A stretch of DNA of 64,000 bases, taken from contig NZ_BAGB01000047.1 of assembly GCF_000308615.1 (NCBI RefSeq), positions 186,001 through 250,000 on the forward strand, given 5' to 3'. The notes beneath the pieces are model-generated. The model did no database searches. It was given only the letters and a program-made list of their open reading frames with translations, and was not told the DNA's origin. The DNA comes from Nocardia jiangxiensis NBRC 101359 (GTDB taxonomy: Bacteria; Actinomycetota; Actinomycetes; Mycobacteriales; Mycobacteriaceae). How positions within the stretch are numbered: the stretch's first letter is position 1; each line of letters starts with the position of its first letter. Both the position numbers and the translations under genes were made by a program. Shown here piece after piece: positions 57,841-64,000 of the stretch.

Positions 57841-59374
57841 AGTTGGATGTGGCAATCTGCTGGCGGATCAGCTGTTTGCGGACCTTGCCGCTCGGGGTGC
57901 GGGGATAGTCCTTCACCTCGAACAACCGCTCGGGCCACTTCTGCCGCGCGACGCCCGCGGCCTGGAAGTGCCTGCGCACGGCCTGGATCGAAGGCAGGAC
58001 GTGCCCGGGACGAATGCGCAGCACCGCGCCGACGGTCTCGCCGAGCCGCTCGTCCGGCACGGCCACCACGACCGCCTCGGCCACCGCGGGCATGGTGGCG
58101 AGCACCTCCTCCACCTCCACCGCGCTGACGTTCTCGCCGCCGCGAATGATGACGTCCGATTTGCGATCGGTGATCGTCAGATGACCGTCCCGGTGCAGGA
58201 CGCCGATATCGCCGGTGTGGTACCAGCCCTCGGCGTCGAAAACCCGCTCGGTCAACTCCCGGTCGGTGTAGCCCAGGCACAGATCCGGTCCGCGACTGAG
58301 GATTTCGCCGTCCTGCGCCAGCCGGATCTCCACACCCGGCAGCGGCCGCCCGTCGGTGCACAGCCGCTCGAACTCCGGCGCGGTGTAGCGCGAGGCGGTG
58401 ATCGAGGGATGTTCGGTGCTGCCGTACGCCCGGAAGGCGATCAGCCCCAGATCGGCGAGCCTTCGGGTGACCGCGGCGGGCACCGCCGAGCCGCCCAGAC
58501 CGACGTACCGCACGTGCTCGAGATGTGCGGGCGTGAAATCCGGATGATCGAGCAGACTGGTCACGAAGTAGGGCGGGCCGCCGCCGACCGACAGGCCGTA
58601 CTCACTCATCAACGCCAGCGCGTGCCCCGGTTCCCACACGTCCAGCAGATGAATGGGCCTGCCGCCCAGCACCGGAAGCAGGAACGCGCCGAGCATGCCG
58701 ATGAAGTGGCCGACCGGGGTCGCGGTGAGCTGATTGCCCTCGTCGAGGGCGTTCTGCTCGGCCAATTGCCTTGCCTCGCAACCCAATGTCTGATGACTGT
58801 GCACCACCCCCCTGGGCGCGCTGGTCGTTCCGGAGGTGAACGCGATCAGCGCCGGGCCCGCGGGATCCACGGCGATCGTGCCGCGTATCGGCTCGTCGGC
58901 CAGCAGCGCGTCGAAATCCCGTCCGACCACGCCCACCACCGGAACCTTCGCGGCCAGGTCCGGATCGAAGCTGCGCGCGCCGAATCGCTTCGCGGTGAGG
59001 TATGCCGCCGGGCGGACCGTGGCCAGGATGTGCGCGACCTCGCGATCGCCGTAGAAGTGCACGATCGGCACCACCACCGCGCCGAGAAACGCTGCGGCCC
59101 AGAAGGTTGCGGCGGCTTCCATCGAGTTGGGCAACTGGAAGGCGACCGCGTCGCCGGGCCCGACGCCGCGTGCGCGCAGGCCGGCCGCGAGCCGCCGCGC
59201 GGTGCGCTCGACCTCGGCCACCGTGCCCGACCACGGCCTGACCCGCGAATGCACCCGGAACTCGGCCTCGGGCGCGGCGGCAAGACCGCGGCTCAGCAGG
59301 TCGCCGAGCGTCTCGGGCCGCCACCAGCCCGCTTGCTCATAGCGGCGGCTCAATTCCTCGGGGATGGTTCGCAT
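57839..59374 (-). CDS. Acyl-CoA/aryl-CoA ligase (AMP-binding family)
   Basis: About 511 residues. ATP motif FTSGTTSAPRGVVHSH near residue 180, YGSTEHP near 315, GWYHTGDIG near 385, DRKSDVIIRGGENVSAVEVEEVL and the C-terminal TPSGKVRKQLIR with the catalytic Lys. It activates a carboxylic acid as its CoA ester through an acyl-adenylate, a likely entry step. The ATG at 59374 was preferred; a GTG at 59386 is in frame. The best operator copy lies upstream at 59423-59443. Confidence 0.92.
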   Translation of the reverse strand: MRTIPEELSRRYEQAGWWRPETLGDLLSRGLAAAPEAEFRVHSRVRPWSGTVAEVERTARRLAAGLRARGVGPGDAVAFQLPNSMEAAATFWAAAFLGAVVVPIVHFYGDREVAHILATVRPAAYLTAKRFGARSFDPDLAAKVPVVGVVGRDFDALLADEPIRGTIAVDPAGPALIAFTSGTTSAPRGVVHSHQTLGCEARQLAEQNALDEGNQLTATPVGHFIGMLGAFLLPVLGGRPIHLLDVWEPGHALALMSEYGLSVGGGPPYFVTSLLDHPDFTPAHLEHVRYVGLGGSAVPAAVTRRLADLGLIAFRAYGSTEHPSITASRYTAPEFERLCTDGRPLPGVEIRLAQDGEILSRGPDLCLGYTDRELTERVFDAEGWYHTGDIGVLHRDGHLTITDRKSDVIIRGGENVSAVEVEEVLATMPAVAEAVVVAVPDERLGETVGAVLRIRPGHVLPSIQAVRRHFQAAGVARQKWPERLFEVKDYPRTPSGKVRKQLIRQQIATSN

Positions 59375-59422
59375 CTCGGCTCTCACTCACTCGGGCATCG
59401 GAGGCATACCCCTTCGATGTAG

Positions 59423-59443
59423 ACGAGAATAACGTTCTCGTCA
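59423..59443. promoter_or_regulatory. Operator, best copy of the GAGAA-N5-TTCTC family
   Basis: GACGAGAA, TAACG, TTCTCGTC: perfect eight-base arms around five bases. It defines the motif found in the other intergenic regions. It lies 49 bases before the ligase ATG. Confidence 0.8.
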
Positions 59444-59566
59444 GATGCAAAGGTCACTTTCGCAGAAAATGCCCGGAAATCCGCCGAAACGACAGTGCTT
59501 CCCCCTGAAAATCTCCCCCGCGCCCCATGGCCGACAGCCAATGTCGAGACCTTGCGGCAACTTCAG

Positions 59567-59587
59567 CGCGAGAGTAATGTTCTCTTT
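59567..59587. promoter_or_regulatory. Operator, GAGAA-N5-TTCTC family
   Basis: CGCGAGAG, TAATG, TTCTCTTT: 11 of 16 arm positions match the best copy and the spacer differs from it at one base. It lies 140 bases before the SDR GTG at 59727 and could serve the SDR-P450-amidohydrolase run. Confidence 0.5.
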
Positions 59588-59726
59588 CACCGCAAGGAAA
59601 ATTCTTCTATGGCGAGATCATGAAGCGGCCGATGTCGTATGCATCGGCCGCCGCGGCAACCAGCGGGGACGGGCGATCCGTCGCGGCGGCACCGCCACCC
59701 CGGGGATAGAGATTGGAAGGTCAGCT

Positions 59727-60587
59727 GTGGGACGTGTCGAGGGCAAGGTCGCGTTCATCACCGGCGCAGCGCGCGGGCAAGGTCGCAGTCATGCGGTCCG
59801 CCTCGCCGAGGAGGGCGCCGACATCATCGCGGTGGATTTGTGCGAGGACATCTCGACCATCGGATACGCGCTGGCGCGGCCCGAGGATCTCGAGCAGACC
59901 GCCAAACTGGTTGCCGCGACCGGTCGTCGGGTGGTGACCGCCAAGGCGGACGTGCGCATCGCCGAGCAGTTGCAGACGGCGCTGGAAACCGGCATCGCCG
60001 AACTGGGCCGGCTGGACATCGTCGTCGCCCAGGCCGGTGTGGCCGGCATGAAGGGCCAGCCGGCGATGCAGGCGTGGACCGATGTGATCAATACGAATCT
60101 GGTCGGCACGATCAACGCCATCCAGGTCGCGCTGCCACATCTGAAAGAGGGCGCATCGATCATCGCGACGGGTTCCACCGCCGCGCTGATGGACATCTCC
60201 AAGGTCGATCAGCCGGGCAAGGATCCCGGCGGTTCGGCGTACGTGCACTCCAAGCGGGCGCTGACCGCCTACGTCTACGAGCTCGCGCGCCAGCTCGCCG
60301 AACGCGGCATCCGCGCCAACATCGTGCACCCCACCAACTGCAACACCCCGATGCTGCAGAGCGAACCGATGTACCGCTCGTTCCGCCCGGACCTCGAGCA
60401 CCCCACCCGCGCCGATGCCGAACCGGTGTTCGGCGTGCAGCAGTCCATGCGCATCCCGTACGTCGAGCCCGAGGACATCAGCAACGCCGTGCTCTATCTG
60501 GCCTCCGAGGAGGCCCGCTACGTCACCGGCACGCAGATGCGCGTCGACGGCGGCGGCTACCTGAAGTTGTACGACTACCACATGTGA
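59727..60587 (+). CDS. Mycofactocin-coupled SDR family oxidoreductase (probable)
   Basis: 286 residues. It begins MGRVEGKVAFITGAARGQGRSHAVRLAEEGADIIAVDLC, the highly characteristic opening of the mycofactocin-coupled SDR subfamily (recognised from memory). It has the insert between beta 2 and alpha 3 (STIGYALARPEDLEQTAKLVAATGRRV), then catalytic Ser in IATGSTAAL and Tyr/Lys in AYVHSKRALTAYV. The C-terminal INTNLVG and VHPTNCNTPML features also match. Such enzymes hold NAD(H) tightly and use mycofactocin as external acceptor. Start GTG 59727 after GGAAGG. It probably oxidises an alcohol made by the P450 downstream. Confidence 0.87.
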   Translation: MGRVEGKVAFITGAARGQGRSHAVRLAEEGADIIAVDLCEDISTIGYALARPEDLEQTAKLVAATGRRVVTAKADVRIAEQLQTALETGIAELGRLDIVVAQAGVAGMKGQPAMQAWTDVINTNLVGTINAIQVALPHLKEGASIIATGSTAALMDISKVDQPGKDPGGSAYVHSKRALTAYVYELARQLAERGIRANIVHPTNCNTPMLQSEPMYRSFRPDLEHPTRADAEPVFGVQQSMRIPYVEPEDISNAVLYLASEEARYVTGTQMRVDGGGYLKLYDYHM

Positions 60588-60599
60588 TCGTCCCGGCAC

Positions 60600-60642
60600 G
60601 CGCCCTCGCCGCGCACCGCACCCGCGGTGCCCGCGAGGGCGC
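60600..60642. terminator. Nested hairpin between SDR and P450 genes
   Basis: Outer arms GCGCCCTCGC and GCGAGGGCGC (ten pairs) enclose a second perfect stem, GCACCGC and GCGGTGC (seven pairs, four-base loop). The stacked structure starts 13 bases after the SDR stop. It could be a partial terminator or processing site that lowers expression of the P450 relative to the SDR. Confidence 0.55.
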
Positions 60643-60674
60643 ACCGAATCCGTGAGTAGCGGAGGAAGAACAAC

Positions 60675-62039
60675 GTGAGCATCGAAGACACCACCGTCGA
60701 CCAGGACCGCAAGAAGAACCGATACAGCTTCGACCGGCACACCCCCGAATACCGGCACCGGTTCGAAGACATCACCCAGGAGATGCAGGCCAAGTGCCCG
60801 GTCGCCTGGAGCGACACGCACGGCGGGCACTGGGTGGCCGCGGACAGCACGTCGGTCTTCGAACTCGCGCGCTGCCCGCACGTGTCCAACGACCACGACC
60901 TGACCGGCGATCGCAATGGCTACAAAGGCATTTCGATCCCCACCGCGCAGCGCGCCCAGGCCGTGCGCGGCGGCATGCTGGAGATGGACGACCCCGAACA
61001 CCGGCTGTACCGGCAGGTGCTCAACCCGTACCTGTCCCCCGCCGCGGTCAAGCGCTGGGATCCGGTCATCGACGAGATCGTGCGCGCGGCCCTGGACGAG
61101 AAGATCGAGTCCGGCCGCATCGATTTCGTGGACGACCTGGCCAATATCGTCCCGGCCGTGCTGACCCTGGCCATGCTCGGCATCCCGTTGCAGCGGTGGT
61201 CGCTCTACAGCGAGCCGGTGCACGCCGCGGTGTACACCCCGGAGAGTTCCCCGGACGCCGCCCGCGTGGCCGAGATGCACCGCGCGATGGGGCTGGACCT
61301 GCTGAACAGTCTGGTCGAGATCAAGGCGAATCCGCGACCGGGCCTGGTCGACGGCCTGATCAAACTCCGCCTCGACGGCGAGCCCGCCCCGGACCTCGAG
61401 ATCCTGGGCATGCTCGGCCTGCTGATCGGTGGCGGTTTCGACACCACCACCGCGCTCACCGCGCATTCGCTGGAGTGGCTGTCGCAGAATCCGGACCAGC
61501 GCGAGATGCTCAGCAAGGAGCGCGAGCATCTGCTCGATCCGGCCACCGAGGAATTCCTGCGCTACTTCACCCCCGCGCCCGGTGACGGCCGCACCATGTC
61601 CGCCGATGTCACCGTCGCGGACACCCGGTTCGCCGAAGGCGACCGGCTGTGGCTGTCCTGGGCGATGGCCAACCGCGATCCGCAGGTCTTCCCCGACCCG
61701 AACGACGTGGTGCTGGACCGAAGGGGTAACCGCCACTTCAGTTTCGGCCTGGGCATCCACCGCTGCATCGGCTCGAACGTCGCGCGCGCGGTGTTCAAGA
61801 AGATGCTCACCGCGGTGCTGGACCGGATGCCGGACTACCAGTGCGACCCCGAGGGCACCGTGCACTACGAGACCATCGGCGTCATCCAGGGCATGCGCAA
61901 TCTCCCGGCCACCTTCACCCCCGGCAAGCGCCAGGGCGCGGGACTCGAGGAGACCCTGGACAAGCTCCAGAAGATCTGCGACACACAGGAACTCGCCGCA
62001 CCCGTGACGGAGCGGCCCGATATCGCGCGGATCGACTGA
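60675..62039 (+). CDS. Cytochrome P450
   Basis: 454 residues, longer than the other P450s here because of N- and C-terminal tails. I helix LIGGGFDTTTALT near residue 255 (the usual AGxxTT read as GGFDTTT), ExxR replaced by EEFLRYF near 295 (still E-x-x-R), heme loop FSFGLGIHRCIGSNVARA with Cys near 364. The GTG follows GGAGGAAGAACAAC. No ferredoxin is adjacent; the pair at 40358-41783 could serve it. It is likely to hydroxylate the substrate that the preceding SDR then oxidises. Confidence 0.92.
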   Translation: MSIEDTTVDQDRKKNRYSFDRHTPEYRHRFEDITQEMQAKCPVAWSDTHGGHWVAADSTSVFELARCPHVSNDHDLTGDRNGYKGISIPTAQRAQAVRGGMLEMDDPEHRLYRQVLNPYLSPAAVKRWDPVIDEIVRAALDEKIESGRIDFVDDLANIVPAVLTLAMLGIPLQRWSLYSEPVHAAVYTPESSPDAARVAEMHRAMGLDLLNSLVEIKANPRPGLVDGLIKLRLDGEPAPDLEILGMLGLLIGGGFDTTTALTAHSLEWLSQNPDQREMLSKEREHLLDPATEEFLRYFTPAPGDGRTMSADVTVADTRFAEGDRLWLSWAMANRDPQVFPDPNDVVLDRRGNRHFSFGLGIHRCIGSNVARAVFKKMLTAVLDRMPDYQCDPEGTVHYETIGVIQGMRNLPATFTPGKRQGAGLEETLDKLQKICDTQELAAPVTERPDIARID

Positions 62040-62066
62040 CGCGAACAGCGCACCGGGAGAGAGCGG

Positions 62067-63161
62067 ATGAGCAGATTACTAGCCGACGGGACCCGCATAC
62101 CCGTCATCGATGCCAGCGTGCACATCTTCTTCGGGTCGAATCGCGATATGCGCGGATTCCTGCGCGAGCCGTTCGCCAGCCGGGGCATCCCGGATGTGGA
62201 GATGGACTGGTACGGGGCGCCGGGCGGGGAATACGCCGAGGGCACCCGCGGGCCGAACAAGCAGTACCCGGGCTCGGACCCCGAACTCGTCGGCGAGGCG
62301 CTGTTCGGGGGCCGCGGCGTGGATGTGGCGGTGCTGCATCCGATGACCCGCGGCATCCTGCCGGACCGGCATCTGACCACGGCCGTACTGGCCGCGCACA
62401 ACGAGATGATGGTTTCGCGCTGGCTGGAATCCAATCCGTACGCCGACCGGTTCCGCGGCACGATCCGGGTGAATCCGGAGGACATCACCGGCGCCCTGCG
62501 CGAAATCGACCGGTGGGCAAGCCATCCCGGCGTCGTGCAGCTCGGGGTTCCGTTGCAGTCGCGTGAGCTGTACGGCAAGCCGCAGTTCTGGCCGCTGTGG
62601 GAGGCCGCCGCGCACGCGGGCCTGCCGGTGGCCGTGCACAGCGAGACCGGCGAGAGCGTCGCGTTCCCGCCGACGCCGTCGGGGCACACCCGCACCTACG
62701 AGCAGTACCTCGGCTTCACCTCACTGAACTACATCTATCACCTGATGAACATGATCGCCGAGGGCGTGTTCGAGCGGATTCCGGAGCTGAAATTCGTCTG
62801 GGCCGACGGCGCGGCGGACATGCTCACGCCGTTCACCTGGCGGATGGACACCTTCGGGCGACCGCATCTGGAGCAGACCCCGTGGGCGCCGCGGATGCCC
62901 AGTGACTATCTGCCCGAACACGTGTACTTCGTGCACAACAGTCTCGACGGTCCGGGCGAGGCCGACTTCGCCGCCGAATGGCTCGACTTCACCGGCAAAC
63001 AGGACATGGTGATGTTCGGCTCCAGCTATCCGCACTGGCACTGCGGCGACGTCGACGAGCTGCCGTCCGCGCTCGGCACCGAGCAGCGGGAGAAGTTGTG
63101 CTGGCGCAACGCATCCCGCCTCTACGGCATCGACGTCCCGGCCGCCTCGGCCACCGTGTGA
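62067..63161 (+). CDS. Amidohydrolase 2 family protein
   Basis: 364 residues. It begins with PVIDASVHIFFGSNRDMRGFL in place of a DxHxH motif. VAVHSETGES near residue 190 provides a central histidine. The motif that holds the catalytic Asp in relatives reads FGSSYPHWHCGD, with Ser where SSDYPH of the protein at 10133 has Asp. The enzyme may therefore use a different base. It follows the P450 by 27 bases, and a related gene starts 11 bases after it, so the two amidohydrolases may form a heteromer or act in series. Confidence 0.83.
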   Translation: MSRLLADGTRIPVIDASVHIFFGSNRDMRGFLREPFASRGIPDVEMDWYGAPGGEYAEGTRGPNKQYPGSDPELVGEALFGGRGVDVAVLHPMTRGILPDRHLTTAVLAAHNEMMVSRWLESNPYADRFRGTIRVNPEDITGALREIDRWASHPGVVQLGVPLQSRELYGKPQFWPLWEAAAHAGLPVAVHSETGESVAFPPTPSGHTRTYEQYLGFTSLNYIYHLMNMIAEGVFERIPELKFVWADGAADMLTPFTWRMDTFGRPHLEQTPWAPRMPSDYLPEHVYFVHNSLDGPGEADFAAEWLDFTGKQDMVMFGSSYPHWHCGDVDELPSALGTEQREKLCWRNASRLYGIDVPAASATV

Positions 63162-63172
63162 AGGAGAGCACC

Positions 63173-64000
63173 ATGACGCTGGCTCATCAGCAGCATCGCG
63201 CACCGGCCGCGGAGCAGACCGCGGTCCGGGTGGTCGACTCGGACGTCCATCCGGTACCGCGCCGCGGCGAGCTCGTGGAGTACCTCCCCGAGCCGTACCG
63301 CAGCTCGTATTTCCTCAGCCACCGCGTCGGCGACACGATCATCTACGACGCCCCGGACTACGCGCACACCTACGCGATGCGTGCGGACACCTTCCCCGAC
63401 GGCGGCGAATTCCCGGGCAGCGACCCGGAATTGGCGTTCCGGCAGCTGATCGTCGAGGCCGGATCCGATATCGCGATCCTGGAACCGACGGTCAAGGCCA
63501 CCCGGCTGCCCGAGGCCACCTCGGCGATGGCGACCGGGGTGAACCACTGGCTGGCCAATCACTGGCTGGATTCGAAGAACAACTGGCATCAGCGGTGGCG
63601 CGGATCGATCTGCGCGGCCATCGACGATCCGGCGCAGGCGGTCCGCGAGATCGAGCAATGGGCCGGACATCCCTTCATGTCGCAGATCCTGATCAAGGCC
63701 GAGCCGCGGCCGTCCTGGGGTGATCCCAAGTACGACCAGATCTGGGCCACGGCGACCAAACACGATCTGGTGGTCAGCTGTCATCTGGGCCGCGGCGCGT
63801 ACGAGACGATGCCCATGCCGCCGGTCGGATTCCCCAGCTACAACCACGATTTCATGGTCACCTACTCGCTGCTGGCGGCGAATCAGATCATGAGCCTGAT
63901 CTTCGACGGCGTGTTCGACCGGCATCCGAACCTGCGCATCGTATTCGTCGAGCACGCGTTCACCTGGATCCTGCCGCTGATGTGGCGGATGGACGCGATC
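63173..64000 (+). CDS. Amidohydrolase 2 family protein, 3' end beyond the window
   Basis: 276 codons are visible and the frame is open to the edge. It starts MTLAHQQHRAPAAEQTAVRV, then VVDSDVHPVPRRGELVEYLPEPYRSSYF, a typical opening of the amidohydrolase group with Asp-x-Asp-x-His. SCHLGRGAYETM near residue 205 and FDGVFDRHPNLRIVFVEHAFTWILPLMWRMD near the end follow the pattern of the protein at 62067 (GVFERIPELKFVWADGAADMLTPFTWRMD). The catalytic Asp region is not in the window. AAGGAGAG precedes the ATG. Confidence 0.85.
   Translation, partial: MTLAHQQHRAPAAEQTAVRVVDSDVHPVPRRGELVEYLPEPYRSSYFLSHRVGDTIIYDAPDYAHTYAMRADTFPDGGEFPGSDPELAFRQLIVEAGSDIAILEPTVKATRLPEATSAMATGVNHWLANHWLDSKNNWHQRWRGSICAAIDDPAQAVREIEQWAGHPFMSQILIKAEPRPSWGDPKYDQIWATATKHDLVVSCHLGRGAYETMPMPPVGFPSYNHDFMVTYSLLAANQIMSLIFDGVFDRHPNLRIVFVEHAFTWILPLMWRMDAI

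Larger units (their letters stand above)
59375..59726. other. Divergent control region, acyl-CoA ligase and SDR
   Basis: About 350 bases without a gene. Two operators of the GAGAA/TTCTC family lie 144 bases apart, at 59423-59443 near the ligase and 59567-59587 nearer the SDR. The remainder, 59600-59720, is ordinary leader with GGAAGG before the SDR start. Confidence 0.6.

Overview
The window is very GC-rich, with GTG starts, GGAGG-type ribosome binding sites, many TetR and MarR regulators, several class I (CYP) P450s and a probable mycofactocin-coupled dehydrogenase. This points to a mycolic-acid actinomycete of the Nocardia/Rhodococcus type. No rRNA, tRNA, CRISPR array or phage gene was seen. 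Nearly all of it is a catabolic region for one or more cyclic or aromatic compounds.

Layout. (1) 1-8.5 kb: the N-terminus of a P450 (partial), a TetR regulator, a divergent XdhC-type maturation factor, and a molybdenum hydroxylase operon (large, FAD and 2Fe-2S subunits, CoxG-like protein, small protein). A TnpB-type insertion element splits the operon between the FAD and iron-sulfur subunits. (2) 8.5-17.2 kb: a TetR pair, then an amidohydrolase, two M24-fold proteins (the second without metal ligands), an enoyl-CoA hydratase-like protein and a tandem CaiB/BaiF CoA-transferase fusion. (3) 17.2-36.3 kb: a Rieske oxygenase, a TetR-MarR fusion regulator, a MarR regulator, a RidA protein, and a long + strand run (MFS importer, aldehyde dehydrogenase, extradiol dioxygenase, hydrolase, cupin, two SDRs, ThDP enzyme, Rieske reductase, small protein, Rieske oxygenase), then a LigI-type pyrone-dicarboxylate lactonase, another MFS carrier and a secreted Gly/Trp/His-rich protein. 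(4) 36.4-42.5 kb: an FAD monooxygenase, two P450s, and the ferredoxin and ferredoxin reductase that can drive them, with a TetR regulator. (5) 42.6-59.4 kb: a minus-strand module with an MhpA-like hydroxylase, MhpB/LigB-like ring-cleavage dioxygenase, MhpC-like hydrolases, two KstD-like flavoprotein dehydrogenases, an LLM monooxygenase, SDRs, a cyclase-family hydrolase, an FMN reductase, a degenerate RibB-RibA fusion and an acyl-CoA ligase. A second TnpB element sits inside it. (6) 59.7-64 kb: the putative mycofactocin-coupled SDR, a P450 and two amidohydrolases, the last cut by the window edge.

Two operator families tie the genes together. A core GAGAA-N5-TTCTC, best form GACGAGAA-N5-TTCTCGTC, recurs in front of genes in blocks 1, 2, 4, 5 and 6 and suggests one regulon across most of the window. 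A second palindrome, TTAGCGCTAA, occurs only in block 3, in front of the transporter/RidA pair and the extradiol dioxygenase. The most plausible chemistry for block 5 is acyl-CoA activation, dehydrogenation of an alicyclic ring by the KstD-like enzymes, hydroxylation, meta-cleavage and hydrolysis. The substrate cannot be read from sequence.
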